Shown: in pieces, positions 13,683 through 22,711 of the stretch
Numbering within the stretch: position 1 is the stretch's first letter
Layout: each line of letters opens with the position of its first letter
Assembly: GCF_003402415.2 (NCBI RefSeq)
Contig: NZ_AP036014.1
Coordinates: 1,302,001 to 1,366,000 of the forward strand
Direction: 5' to 3'
Origin: Cupidesulfovibrio sp000226255
GTDB lineage: Bacteria > Desulfobacterota > Desulfovibrionia > Desulfovibrionales > Desulfovibrionaceae
Length of the DNA stretch: 64,000 bases
Made by a program: the position numbers and the translations under genes
Notes under the pieces: generated by a model
What the model was told of the DNA's origin: nothing
Database searches by the model: none
The model's input: the letters and a program-made list of their open reading frames with translations, nothing else

Positions 13683-15440
13683 TCAGTTGGTGGCGCGGGC
13701 GGCCTTGCCTGTCTTGGCGCTCTTGGCTTTCTTCTTCTGGACCGGGGCGGACGACTTCGTGCCGTTGGTCGATACCTTGGCGGACGAGGCCTCGGGCGCG
13801 GCCTGCACGGCGGGGGCGTCCTCTTGCACGGGTTGCACGGGCTGCGCGGGCTGCATGGACTGATTCGACTGTTCGGGCGTGGCGGGCATGTCGCTCATGC
13901 CCTGTCGGCCGGTGTCTTCGGGATGCCCCGGCGCCGCTTGCGGCTCGGGCAGGCCGGGAACGGCGGGCTGAAACTGCGGATGCGCCTGCATCCACTGCGC
14001 GGCGATGTTCTTGGAATGCACCAACTGGTCGGGCGTCATGCGCTGCTGCACCTCGGCCGCCACGGGGGCGGCGTCGCCATCGCCGAAGAGCATGGCGCGG
14101 GTCAGCCACGAGTGGGCGGTGACGATGTCCACCGGGGTGCCCTCTCCCTCGGCCAGCATGCTGCCCAGCAGGGTCATGCAGCGCGGGTGGCCGCCTTCGG
14201 CGCACTGGCCGAACAGTTGCAGACTGCGGCCAAGGTCTTTGGGCACGCCCTTGCCCTCGTGATGCAGGATGCCCAGATTGAGCCGCGAATGCTGGTCCCC
14301 CGCCTTCTCGCCCATCTGGAAATAGCGCACCGAGCTTGCCAGGTCCGGCTCCGTGCCCTGGCCCCGGTAGAGCATTTCGGCCACCAGGCCCATGGCGTCG
14401 GGGTTGCCGTTGTCGGCGGCCTCGCGCAGCAGTTGCAGGGCTTTCGCGTCGTCGCGTTCGGTGCCCATGCCGTAGCGGTAGTGCACGCCCAGCCAGAACC
14501 GGGCGCGCACCACGCCCAGCGCGGCGGCGCGCTCCGTCCAGCGGAAGGCCTGCTTCTGGTCTTCCGGCCCGGCCAGCCCCTTGCGGTGGTATTCGGCCAG
14601 CAGGTCGCAGGCCTGCGGATGGCCGCGTTCGGCCGCCAGCGAAAGCCACTTTTCGCCCTGCATGAAGTCGCGCCGGGTGCCGCGTCCGTACGTGTACAGC
14701 ACGCCCACCAGGGTCTGCGCGTTGACGATGTCCTGCTCGGCGGCGGACATGGCCAGCGAGAACGCCTTGGCCTCGTCCTTCTGCACGCCCGCGCCGTCCA
14801 GATACATGCGCGCCAGCACGTCCTGCGCGGGGCCAAAACCCTGCGCGGCAGACTTTTCCAGCCACTGCGCGGCGCGGGCCGGGTCGGGCTGGCCGTCCGC
14901 GCCCTGCAGCAGGGCCATGGCGAAGGCAAACTGGTCCTGCGGGCGGGTGGGGGCCTCTATGCTGGTGCCGTCGGAAAGTTCCACCAGTTCGCCCACGGGG
15001 GCGGCGAGGGGGGCCGCCGTGGCGTTCCGGGGCGGTTGCGCCGGGGCGGTTGCCTGCCCCGCCATATCCGCCGTATCCGCTCGGTCTTTGCCTGCGTCCG
15101 CCATGCCCTCGGGTTGCACCACAAGGTCGGGCGTCGCGGGCTGGGCCGGAGCCGTGGCGGGCGGCGCGGCCTCTTCAGCCGCCTTGCCGTCGGCATTTGC
15201 CGCGGCGTCCTGTCCCGTGGCCTCGCGCACGTAGGTGGGGCGCTCCGGCAGCGCGGCCGTGCCTTTTTTGGGGGGCTTGCAGCCGCCCAGCAGCACTCCC
15301 CCCGCCAGCAACGCGATCAGCGCGAGCCGGGCGCAGAGGGCGGGGCGCGCCGCACGGCGCGCGCGGCCGGGCCTGGCGGGGGCATGGGGCAAGAACGAAA
15401 GGGAACGCGCGGCGATGCGGCGGGCTATGGTCATGGTCAC
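13683..15440 (-). CDS. Sel1-repeat lipoprotein
   Basis: 585 residues. After a long basic N-region, the hydrophobic stretch LIALLAGGVL ends in LGGC, a lipobox placing the lipidated Cys at residue 54. A Pro/Ala-rich linker leads into about seven Sel1-like repeats (about 175-450) with the A...WL..AA..G...A...L...Y..G.GV pattern. The C-terminal 110 residues are low-complexity, with VQPVQ and lysine-rich parts. Sel1 proteins act as scaffolds at the cell envelope. Neighbours give no functional hint. The GGTTGCACGGGCTGC-type tandem repeat near 13820-13855 produces the QPAQPVQPVQ tract. Confidence 0.82.
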   Translation of the reverse strand: MTMTIARRIAARSLSFLPHAPARPGRARRAARPALCARLALIALLAGGVLLGGCKPPKKGTAALPERPTYVREATGQDAAANADGKAAEEAAPPATAPAQPATPDLVVQPEGMADAGKDRADTADMAGQATAPAQPPRNATAAPLAAPVGELVELSDGTSIEAPTRPQDQFAFAMALLQGADGQPDPARAAQWLEKSAAQGFGPAQDVLARMYLDGAGVQKDEAKAFSLAMSAAEQDIVNAQTLVGVLYTYGRGTRRDFMQGEKWLSLAAERGHPQACDLLAEYHRKGLAGPEDQKQAFRWTERAAALGVVRARFWLGVHYRYGMGTERDDAKALQLLREAADNGNPDAMGLVAEMLYRGQGTEPDLASSVRYFQMGEKAGDQHSRLNLGILHHEGKGVPKDLGRSLQLFGQCAEGGHPRCMTLLGSMLAEGEGTPVDIVTAHSWLTRAMLFGDGDAAPVAAEVQQRMTPDQLVHSKNIAAQWMQAHPQFQPAVPGLPEPQAAPGHPEDTGRQGMSDMPATPEQSNQSMQPAQPVQPVQEDAPAVQAAPEASSAKVSTNGTKSSAPVQKKKAKSAKTGKAARATN

Positions 15441-15652
15441 TCCGGGTGTGCGGCTGCTGGCGGCGTGCGGAACGGGGCGAACGCATAGCGCTCGGGCGGC
15501 CGCGTCGAAGGTGTGGGCATAGCACGCGCCGGGGTGGGGGTAAACGGCTGCGGGACGGCTCCGACCGGTTGGGTCGAGCCGCCTTGCACTGCACGTGACT
15601 GGCGGAAGAAGAGGAAAAGGGCCGGTACGCGGACGCGCCGGGTGGGGGCTGC

Positions 15653-16258
15653 CTAGTGCGCGCCGCCGCCTTCACCGCCCGTGGAGCCGCCCCCCGTGCC
15701 GCCCGGCGCGTCGTGCCGCTTGGCGCGCGCGTGTTCATGGCCACCGGCCTCGCTGCCGCCCCGTCCGGGCTGACCGGTCTGACCGGGCTGCCCGGACTGT
15801 CCATTGGGGCCGGTGCCCATGGGGCGGTGCAGGCCGCTTTCGCCCCCGGCGGGGATGTGCCCGCCGGGTTCGCCGCGCACCGGAGAATGGCCGCAGCCTT
15901 CACCCGCGCGCAGGCCCTGCGCGCCGAGCCCTCCCGGCTCGCCGTGCTCGCCGCCGTGCTGCCGCTGCCATGCGGCCAGACCGCCTTCCAGATAGCGCGC
16001 CGCCACCCCGCGCGCCGCCAGGCGCGACTGGATGCCCCGGCTGGCCTCGCCCCCGCCCGCGCAGTACACCACGGCGCTGGTGCCTTCCGGAATGGAGGGC
16101 AGCCACGTGTCGGCCGCCGCCGGGTCGCGCCATTGCGAGCCGGGGATGGCCTCTGGATGCAGGGCGTGTTCGCTCTGGCTGCGCACGTCGAGCAGCAGCA
16201 TGCGCTCTTCGCCGCAGAGGGCGTCGTCGAGTTCACGGGGGGTGATGGCGCGGACCAT
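15653..16258 (-). CDS. Rhodanese-domain protein with Gly/His-rich tail
   Basis: 201 residues from the ATG at 16258, chosen for AGGGAGG six bases upstream. Residues 1-85 are a single rhodanese domain: LLLDVRSQSEHA, then VVYCAGGGEAS with active-site Cys66, and YLEGGLAAWQ. The remaining 110 residues are Gly/Gln/His-rich, with a GQSGQPGQTGQPG repeat encoded by an imperfect 9-bp DNA repeat. The enzyme is expected to transfer sulfane sulfur. The tail could be a disordered or metal-binding extension but has no recognised fold. Confidence 0.8.
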   Translation of the reverse strand: MVRAITPRELDDALCGEERMLLLDVRSQSEHALHPEAIPGSQWRDPAAADTWLPSIPEGTSAVVYCAGGGEASRGIQSRLAARGVAARYLEGGLAAWQRQHGGEHGEPGGLGAQGLRAGEGCGHSPVRGEPGGHIPAGGESGLHRPMGTGPNGQSGQPGQTGQPGRGGSEAGGHEHARAKRHDAPGGTGGGSTGGEGGGAH

Positions 16259-16382
16259 GGGGGCCTCCCTGGGCTGCGGTGTCATGCGGGCACACGGCTG
16301 TGACGGTTCGGCGCATCGGCCGGGCCGTGGCCCCGGGGTAGTCGCATGCGCGGAAAACCTGCGGGCTGCCCGAGCCGTGCGT

Positions 16383-17174
16383 TCAGGACGACTGCGGAAA
16401 CAGGGTGAACTGGTCGTCCATCATGGTCATGGGCACGTCGTCGCGCCCGTGCAGCACACCCTTGCCGCGTGCGCCCCACGGGCACACCTTCACGCACACC
16501 CCGCACACCGAATGCCCGATGAGCGGACGCCTGGCGAAGTCTTCGCGCAGCAGGGTGCGGCAACGCTCGAAGTGCAGGGCCTCGTCGCGGCTTTCGTAGT
16601 GCGCGCCCGGCTCGTTGGGCAGCGCCGTCCCCTTGATGGCCCCGGCCGGGCAGGCGTCGGCACAGCGGGTACAGTTGCCGCAGCGGTTCATCAGCGGGCG
16701 GCCCGGCTGCAGGGGCAGGTCTGTGAGCACCGTGCACAGGCGGATGCGCGGGCCGTACAACGGAGAAATGGTCAGCAGGCTTTTGCCCTGCCAGCCCAGC
16801 CCGGCGGCCACGGCCACGGCCTTGTGCGAGAGCATGCTGGTGCAGGCCACGGGGTCCAGCGTTTGCGAGGCGGGCAGCGGCAGGGCGCGGCCGCCAGATT
16901 CCTGGATCAGCAGGGTGAGGCGCAGGGCGGTGTCGTCCAGGCGGGTGTTCACGGCCTGGTAATGATGGGCGTAGAGCGGGGTGGGGCCATCGACGATGTC
17001 GTCCAGCACGGGGTCCGCCAGGCGCACACCCAGGCTGATGGCCCGCGACCAGCCGTCCAGCAGGTTTTCCGGATGGGTGGGCAGGGTGCGCAGGCGGTCC
17101 AGGTCGGCCACGCCGAACAGACTTGCCCCCCACCGTAACGCCGCCTGTCGCAAGGAAAAACTGTCCACGGCCAT
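16383..17174 (-). CDS. QueG-like double [4Fe-4S] protein
   Basis: 263 residues; ATG with GGAGG seven bases upstream. The AGLGWQGKS motif (125-132) and two Cys motifs, CGNCTRCADACP (165-176) and CGVCVKVCP (224-232) plus C205, match the epoxyqueuosine reductase / reductive-dehalogenase-like Fe-S fold. It is about 100 residues shorter than true QueG and lacks the C-terminal HEAT-like part. It may therefore be one of the short QueG-like oxidoreductases of anaerobes rather than the tRNA-modifying enzyme. It is soluble. Confidence 0.75.
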   Translation of the reverse strand: MAVDSFSLRQAALRWGASLFGVADLDRLRTLPTHPENLLDGWSRAISLGVRLADPVLDDIVDGPTPLYAHHYQAVNTRLDDTALRLTLLIQESGGRALPLPASQTLDPVACTSMLSHKAVAVAAGLGWQGKSLLTISPLYGPRIRLCTVLTDLPLQPGRPLMNRCGNCTRCADACPAGAIKGTALPNEPGAHYESRDEALHFERCRTLLREDFARRPLIGHSVCGVCVKVCPWGARGKGVLHGRDDVPMTMMDDQFTLFPQSS

Positions 17175-18000
17175 GCTTGCCTCCGCAGCGTGCTGCCGTC
17201 ATGGATGGCATGTTTTCCGCCTGGGTGCAACGGCCTTGGGCGCATGGGCGAACCGTTTCCGAGGTGGCGTGGTACGCCTGAAATATCGGGGATTGTCATG
17301 AAAATACATTGCGGGTGGACACAGGACATTTTTTGATTTATATCTAGAAAATGGTGCCGGTAGTTGATTGCATCATGCAACTAAAACATGCTGCCGCACG
17401 AAATTGAAATATTATGCTTCGATGTCCTGGAGGATATTGAGCGCACGGGCCAGGGCCAAGGAATGCCTGCCCGCACGCACATGAGTTCGGTTTGATGATG
17501 GCCTCCGGAATAGTGTGACTTTCCGGTGCGCGATATTCAGGATGCAGTCGCCTTGCGCGGCCCGTGCCTTTTGGTGTGCCTTGCGGCCCGGAGGGTGGCG
17601 GCCGTGTCGTGGCCCGTGCCGCATGTCCGGGCGCCCGCCTTGTGCGGGTGCTGTCGGGGGCGGCTGTCCTCGCGGCGTGCCCGCAGGGCCGCCGCGTGGT
17701 CCGCTTCACGCTCCCCGCCGTACTGCATCCGTTCCGTGTCTCCCTCCCGTGCATCCCCACGAAAACATGACGCGCGCCCTCGCCGGGTGTTGCCCCCAGC
17801 CGGTCCGTCCGTGTCCGCCCTTTTGCGGATGACGCACGGCATGGCCGGTGGCGGGTTCGCCCTGGTGCTTTGGCGGGGCCGCACCGCCCGCACCATGCAC
17901 GGCGGGTGCATCTGGTCCGGTCCGCTCCGCCCGTTCCCGTCAGGTCCGGCGCGGGCCTTCCGAACCGGGACACCGATGGCGCGAGCCCACAGGAGGCAAC
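17175..18000. other. 826-base intergenic region upstream of proV
   Basis: No convincing coding frame. Its left part is AT-rich for this genome (17290-17420) and carries a perfect 13-base palindrome TTGCATCATGCAA at 17368-17380, extended by outer AGTTG...CAACT. The right part is GC-rich. It should hold the promoter and long leader of the proVWX operon; no clear -10/-35 pair was found. Confidence 0.5.
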
Positions 18001-19194
18001 ATGGCCAAGATAGAAATCCGCAACCTTACCAAGATATTCGGGCCTGCGCCGGAAAAGGCGCTGGGCATGGTCCGCGAGGGCAAGCCCAAGGACGAGATAT
18101 ACAAGCGCACCAGGCACGCCGTGGGCGTCAACCGCGCCACCTTCGACGTTGAGGAGGGCGAGATCGTGGTGGTCATGGGCCTTTCCGGCAGCGGCAAATC
18201 CACCCTGGTGCGCTGCCTGAACCGGCTCATCGAACCCACCGACGGCATGGTGCGCATCGACGGCGCGGACGTGACCTCCCTTTCGGTGAAGGACCTGCGC
18301 GCCCTGCGCCAGCGCACCTTCGGCATGGTGTTCCAGAACTTCGCGCTGTTTCCGCACCGCACGGTGCTGGAAAACGCCGAATACGGGCTGGAGGTGATGG
18401 GGGCGTCCAAAGCGGCCCGGCGCGACAAGGCGGCGGAAGCCCTGGCCCGCGTGGGCCTTGGCGGGTGGGAAGCGGCCCGGCCCGGCCAGCTTTCCGGCGG
18501 CATGCAGCAGCGCGTGGGCCTGGCCCGCGCCCTGGCGCTGGACCCGGACATCCTGCTGATGGACGAGGCCTTCAGCGCGCTGGACCCGCTGATCCGGCGC
18601 GACATGCAGGACGAGTTGCTGCGCCTGCAGGACGACGTGCGCAAGACCATCGTGTTCATCAGCCACGACCTGGACGAGGCGCTGAAGATCGGCGACCGCA
18701 TCGTGCTCATGCGCGACGGGGCCGTGGTGCAGGTGGGCACGCCCGAAGACATTCTGACCAGCCCGGCGGACGACTACGTGGCCCGCTTCGTGGCCGACGT
18801 GGACATTGCCCGCGTGCTCACGGCGGGCACGGTCATGAAGCGGTCCGAGGCGGTGGCGGTGCTGGGCGTGGACGGCCCGCGCACGGCCCTGCGCAAGATG
18901 CGCAATCACGCCATCGCCACCCTGTTCGTGCTCGACCGCAACCACAAGCTGTTGGGGCTGGTCACCGCCGACGACATCGCCGACCACATGGCGGGCGGCG
19001 AGCGCGACCTTGCGGCCATCATGCGCACGGACATCACCACCGTGCCGCCTGAAACCCCCGCCTCCGAACTCATCCCCCTCATGGCCGGGCTGCCCCACCC
19101 GCTGGCCGTCACCGACGAGCGCGGGCGGCTGGCGGGCGTCATCGTGCGCGGACTGTTGCTGGGGGCGCTGGCCGAACGCGGAGGGAACGCCTGA
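18001..19194 (+). CDS. proV: Glycine betaine/proline ABC transporter ATP-binding protein
   Basis: 397 residues; the ATG follows ACAGGAGGCAAC. Walker A GLSGSGKST (about 61-69), signature LSGGMQQRV, Walker B ILLMDEAFSALD and the switch His in FISHDLDEAL are all present. The N-terminal insert ALGMVREGKPKDEIYKRT is typical of ProV/OpuAA. A pair of CBS domains (about 280-397) ends the protein; in OpuA these sense ionic strength. It energises uptake of compatible solutes under osmotic stress. The TGA shares its A with the proW ATG, so the two are translationally coupled. Confidence 0.95.
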   Translation: MAKIEIRNLTKIFGPAPEKALGMVREGKPKDEIYKRTRHAVGVNRATFDVEEGEIVVVMGLSGSGKSTLVRCLNRLIEPTDGMVRIDGADVTSLSVKDLRALRQRTFGMVFQNFALFPHRTVLENAEYGLEVMGASKAARRDKAAEALARVGLGGWEAARPGQLSGGMQQRVGLARALALDPDILLMDEAFSALDPLIRRDMQDELLRLQDDVRKTIVFISHDLDEALKIGDRIVLMRDGAVVQVGTPEDILTSPADDYVARFVADVDIARVLTAGTVMKRSEAVAVLGVDGPRTALRKMRNHAIATLFVLDRNHKLLGLVTADDIADHMAGGERDLAAIMRTDITTVPPETPASELIPLMAGLPHPLAVTDERGRLAGVIVRGLLLGALAERGGNA

Positions 19195-20123
19195 TGGAGG
19201 TGACGAACATGACGAGCGTGACGAGTATGGCGGATATGACCGGCCTGCCCGATCTGACCGGTCTGCCCGATCTGACGGGCCTGCTGGAAGCCTTTCCCCG
19301 CATTCCCCTTGGGCAATGGCTGGAGGCGGCCATCGACTTTCTGGTCACCCACCTGGCCCCGGCCACGCGGGCCTTTTCCGCCGTGACCGAAAGCGGCCTG
19401 GACCTGCTGGAGGCCGGGCTGGACGCGCTGCCTCCCCCGCTGGTCATCGCCGTCGTGGGGCTGGCGGCGTGGCGCGTTACCCGCAAGGTGGGGCTTGGCG
19501 TGTTCGCCGTGGCCGGGCTGGCCCTGGTCTGGAACATGGGCCTGTGGCAGGCCACCATGAGTACCCTTGCGCTGGTGCTGGTGGCCACCCTGCTGGCGGT
19601 GCTGGTGGGCATTCCGCTGGGCATTGCCGCCGCCATGAGCGACCGGGCCCGCGCCGTGGTCATGCCCGTGCTGGACGTGATGCAGACCATGCCCGCCTTC
19701 GTCTACCTGATTCCCGCCATCCCCTTCTTTGGCCTTGGCAAGGTGGCCGCCGTGTTCGCCACGGTGATCTTCGCCATGCCGCCCGCCATCCGCTTTACCT
19801 GTCTGGGCATCCGGCAGGTGCCCGCCGAACTTGTGGAATGCGCGGAAGCCTTCGGCACCGGGCGCTTCCAGCGGCTGGTGAAGCTGGAACTGCCCCTGGC
19901 CGCGCCCACCATGCTGGCGGGCGTGAACCAGACGGTCATGCTGGCCCTGTCCATGGTGGTCATTGCCGCCATGATCGGCGCGCGCGGCCTTGGCGGCGAG
20001 GTGTGGAAGGCCATCCAGCGGCTGGAAATGGGCAACGGCTTCGAGGCGGGCATCGGCATCGTCATCGTGGCCATCTGCCTTGACCGCATATTGCAGCATG
20101 TGGGGAAGCGGGTGGGCGGGTAA
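19194..20123 (+). CDS. proW: Glycine betaine/proline ABC transporter permease
   Basis: 309 residues; the start overlaps the proV stop by one base. About six or seven membrane helices. The EAA-type loop GIRQVPAELVECAEAFGTGRFQ (about 203-224) and MQTMPAFVYLIP are characteristic of ProW/OpuAB. The N-terminus contains a threefold DMTGLPDLTGLPDLTGLL repeat encoded by an imperfect 9-bp DNA repeat, just before a longer N-terminal region. The TAA stop is formed by the TA left flank of a MITE-like element plus its first A (20121-20123). Confidence 0.95.
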   Translation: MEVTNMTSVTSMADMTGLPDLTGLPDLTGLLEAFPRIPLGQWLEAAIDFLVTHLAPATRAFSAVTESGLDLLEAGLDALPPPLVIAVVGLAAWRVTRKVGLGVFAVAGLALVWNMGLWQATMSTLALVLVATLLAVLVGIPLGIAAAMSDRARAVVMPVLDVMQTMPAFVYLIPAIPFFGLGKVAAVFATVIFAMPPAIRFTCLGIRQVPAELVECAEAFGTGRFQRLVKLELPLAAPTMLAGVNQTVMLALSMVVIAAMIGARGLGGEVWKAIQRLEMGNGFEAGIGIVIVAICLDRILQHVGKRVGG

Positions 20124-20321
20124 CAGACTGTTGGAAAACCAAGTTCATGCGGGGGAGGGGCCCTTTTGGAAAAGGGTCTCCTCCCCCGAACCCCCTCCTC
20201 CTAAAACTTTTATTTGTATTCTGCGTACCTTACGAGAGTGCAGAGAAAAAGGGATTCCAAGAGGCGACAGCCACTTGGCCGCTGGAGGTGTCCCAAAGCA
20301 GATTTTTCCAACTGCCTGTTA
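20121..20321. mobile_element. MITE-like element A with TA flanks, inside proVWX
   Basis: A 197-bp core (20123-20319) has terminal inverted repeats ACAGACTGTTGGAAAA and TTTTCCAACTGCCTGT (14 of 16 match) and is flanked by TA on both sides, as in Tc1/mariner/IS630-type insertions. It contains a strong GGGGGAGG...TCCTCCCCC hairpin near 20150-20187 that could weaken read-through into proX. It has no coding capacity. Its left TA supplies the first two bases of the proW stop codon. Confidence 0.7.
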
Positions 20322-20391
20322 AGGCCCCGCCCACACGCCCCGCATCACATCGCCGCAGTGCGCGGCATAACCTCCAACAGAGGAGCACGAC

Positions 20392-21258
20392 ATGAAGAAG
20401 ATACTGCTGATGACCGTGGCGGCCCTGCTGCTGACGTCGCAGGCCCTTGCGGCCCCCGCGCCCGTTGCGGGGGACGGCAAGCCCGTTCGCCTTGCCTACG
20501 TGGAATGGGACTGCGCCACGGCCAGCACCCATCTGGCCAAGGCGGTGATCGAGGACAAGTTGGGCCGCAAGGTGGAAGTGCTGCCCGTCAGCGCCGCCGC
20601 CATGTGGATGGCCGTGGCCTCTGGCGACGTGGACGGCATGGTCACCGCGTGGCTGCCCGTGACCCACGGCGACTATCTGAAGAAGGTGGACGGCAAGGTG
20701 AAGGACCTTGGCCCGCTGGTGGGCGGGGCGCGCCTTGGCTGGGCCGTGCCCGACTACGTGCCGCTGAAGTCCATCGAGGAACTGAACGCCAACGCGGACA
20801 AGTTCAAGGGCAAGGTCATCGGCATCGACCCCGGCTCCGGCCTGATGAAGCTGTCCGAAAAGGCCATGCAGGAGTACGGGCTGAATAAGCTGACCCTGGT
20901 GGAGGGCAGCGGGGCCACCATGACCGCCGCGCTGGATGACGCCATCCGCCGCAAGGAATGGATCGTGGTCACCGCCTGGTCGCCGCACTGGATGTTCGGC
21001 CGCTGGAAGCTGCACTACCTGGATGACCCCAAGAAGACCCTGGGCGAAGAGGAGCGCATCCACACCGTGGTGCGTAACGGCCTGGACAAGGACATGCCCG
21101 AGGTCTACGCCTTTCTCGACCGCTTTCGCTATGCCAACGCCAACCAACTGGAAACGCTGATGGCCTGGAATCAGGAAAAGGGCGCGGACCTCATGGCCAA
21201 CGCCCGGCGGTTCATGAAGGAACACCCCGAACTGGTCAAGGAGTGGCTGGGGAAGTAG
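20392..21258 (+). CDS. proX: Glycine betaine/proline-binding periplasmic protein
   Basis: 288 residues; SD AGAGGAG. The signal peptide (1-20) has a cleavage site near ALA-AP. It is an OpuAC-type substrate-binding protein: VRLAYVEWDCATAST, the DGMVTAWLPVTHGDYL region, and aromatic residues (W38, W89, W195, W203 region) of the kind that form the betaine-binding cage. It delivers substrate to ProVW. It is separated from proW by 268 bases containing the MITE-like element, so its expression may be partly uncoupled. Confidence 0.93.
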   Translation: MKKILLMTVAALLLTSQALAAPAPVAGDGKPVRLAYVEWDCATASTHLAKAVIEDKLGRKVEVLPVSAAAMWMAVASGDVDGMVTAWLPVTHGDYLKKVDGKVKDLGPLVGGARLGWAVPDYVPLKSIEELNANADKFKGKVIGIDPGSGLMKLSEKAMQEYGLNKLTLVEGSGATMTAALDDAIRRKEWIVVTAWSPHWMFGRWKLHYLDDPKKTLGEEERIHTVVRNGLDKDMPEVYAFLDRFRYANANQLETLMAWNQEKGADLMANARRFMKEHPELVKEWLGK

Positions 21259-21282
21259 GGAAAAGGGAAGAAGAAAGAAATG

Positions 21283-21315
21283 AAAAGCGCGGCGGGTAAC
21301 CGTCGCGCTTTTTTT
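21283..21315. terminator. Bidirectional terminator between proX and mtgA
   Basis: A 13-bp stem AAAAGCGCGGCGG/CCGTCGCGCTTTT (one G-U pair, loop GTAA) with seven T on the + strand and TTTT on the minus strand. It serves the two convergent genes. Confidence 0.85.
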
Positions 21316-21332
21316 GCCGGGATGCGTTTGCG

Positions 21333-22562
21333 CTACCCGCCCCCCATCCGCCGCTCCATGCGCGAATGGATGATCGACGCCCGCACCTGCACCCCGCGCG
21401 AGGTGCCCGTGGGCGACCAGCGCAGGGGGTTGGGCAGCACCGCCGCAAGGCGGGCCGCCTCCCAAGAGGTGAGCGCGGCGGCGGACTTGCCGTAGTGATG
21501 GCGCGCGGCGGCCTCCGCCCCGAACACCCCGTCGCCCCATTCCACCACGTTCAGGTACAGTTCCAGAATGCGCTTTTTGGGTAGTTCGCGCTCCAGGCGC
21601 CAGGCCATGATGGCCTCCTTGGCCTTGCGCGACAGGCTTTTTTCCGGGGTGAACCACAGGTTCTTGGCAAGCTGCTGGGTGATGGTGCTGCCCCCGGCGG
21701 CAATGCGCCCTTCCTCGATGTTGCGCAGGAATGCCTCTTCCATGCCGTCGAGATCGAACCCCTCGTGCTGCCAGAACTTGTCGTCCTCGGCGATGGTCAC
21801 GGCCAGCACGAGGTTGCGCGAGATGTTGCCCAGGCTCACCCAGTTCTGGCGGTAGCTGGGGCCGCGCCCCTGCCGCGCCCACTGCGCCTGCCGGTATTCC
21901 ATGAACGAGGTGACGGCGGGGTTCTGTTTCTCCAGCCGTTCCACGGGCGGCCACACCGCGTAGCGGGCGATGTCGCCCCCCATCAGCAGCGCCACCAGCA
22001 GCGCCAGCCGCACGGCCAGCGGCCAGCCGGAGCGGGGCGCGCGCGGGCGCGTGGGGCCTTGCGGCGTTTTTCGTGGCGGGGTGGGCGAAGTGGCGGGCGG
22101 CTGCATGCTCAGGTAGGGGGAGGAGCGGTGATCGGCGTCCCGCGGCGATGCGCTGGGGCCGCCGTGCGTCCCGGTTTCCTGGCTACCACCAGAACCCGGC
22201 ACCGTGCCCGATTTTCCAGAGATTCCTGCCGAACTGGCCGGACTGGCGGCCTTGCCGCCCTTGCGGCCCAGCAGCGCGCCCACCACGTGGGCGATGACCG
22301 CCCACAGGCCGCGCGCCATGCGCCACACGGACACGGCCAGCCAGCGCAACGCGCCGAATATCCCACGGCCTGTTGCCGTCACCGCCAGCGTCAGGCCCAA
22401 CGCCACCCCCCGCAACACGCGGCCCGCCAGCCAGCCTACGCCGTGCAGCGCGCGGCCGGTCAGACCGCCTTCGGTGTGCGGGGCGGGCAACTGGATGTCC
22501 GGCAGATCGGCTGCGGACGTGGCGGGGGCATGGCCCCTACGTGGGGTGTGGTGGCTGGACAT
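21333..22562 (-). CDS. mtgA: Monofunctional peptidoglycan transglycosylase (GT51) with long N-terminal extension
   Basis: 409 residues, against about 240 for typical MtgA. The GT51 domain occupies about 210-400 with EDDKFWQHEGFD (catalytic Glu), GGSTITQQLAKNL, KEAIMAWRLE and ILELYLNVVEWG. There is no transpeptidase domain. One membrane helix (about 185-205) precedes it. The first 180 residues hold two amphipathic or hydrophobic stretches and a Ser/Pro-rich linker not seen in the standard enzyme; their role is unknown. The SD is weak. It polymerises lipid II into glycan strands at the inner membrane. Confidence 0.88.
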   Translation of the reverse strand: MSSHHTPRRGHAPATSAADLPDIQLPAPHTEGGLTGRALHGVGWLAGRVLRGVALGLTLAVTATGRGIFGALRWLAVSVWRMARGLWAVIAHVVGALLGRKGGKAASPASSAGISGKSGTVPGSGGSQETGTHGGPSASPRDADHRSSPYLSMQPPATSPTPPRKTPQGPTRPRAPRSGWPLAVRLALLVALLMGGDIARYAVWPPVERLEKQNPAVTSFMEYRQAQWARQGRGPSYRQNWVSLGNISRNLVLAVTIAEDDKFWQHEGFDLDGMEEAFLRNIEEGRIAAGGSTITQQLAKNLWFTPEKSLSRKAKEAIMAWRLERELPKKRILELYLNVVEWGDGVFGAEAAARHHYGKSAAALTSWEAARLAAVLPNPLRWSPTGTSRGVQVRASIIHSRMERRMGGG

Positions 22563-22651
22563 GCAAGGATGCTATCCGTGCCGCACCGGGTGCGCAAGGG
22601 ACCCGTGCGGCCATTTTGTCCCTCGCCGCCGGGCCGGGCGTCATCACGACA

Positions 22652-22681
22652 AAGGGCGGATGCCTCGCGGCATCCGCCCTT
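22652..22681 (-). terminator. Terminator after the PhoH gene
   Basis: Perfect 13-bp stem AAGGGCGGATGCC with loop TCGC; on the minus strand it is followed by TGTCGTG, so the U tract is poor. Confidence 0.6.
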
Positions 22682-22711
22682 CGCGGTTCTTACGGCAGGT
22701 CCGGGTTAGTT

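Noticed and set aside
16383..17174. True epoxyqueuosine reductase (QueG)
   Set aside because: The protein is about 100 residues too short and no tRNA-modification genes adjoin; kept only as QueG-like.
17515..17911. Overlapping open frames before proV as a small gene
   Set aside because: No SD, no domain, and frames are equally open on both strands as expected from GC content.
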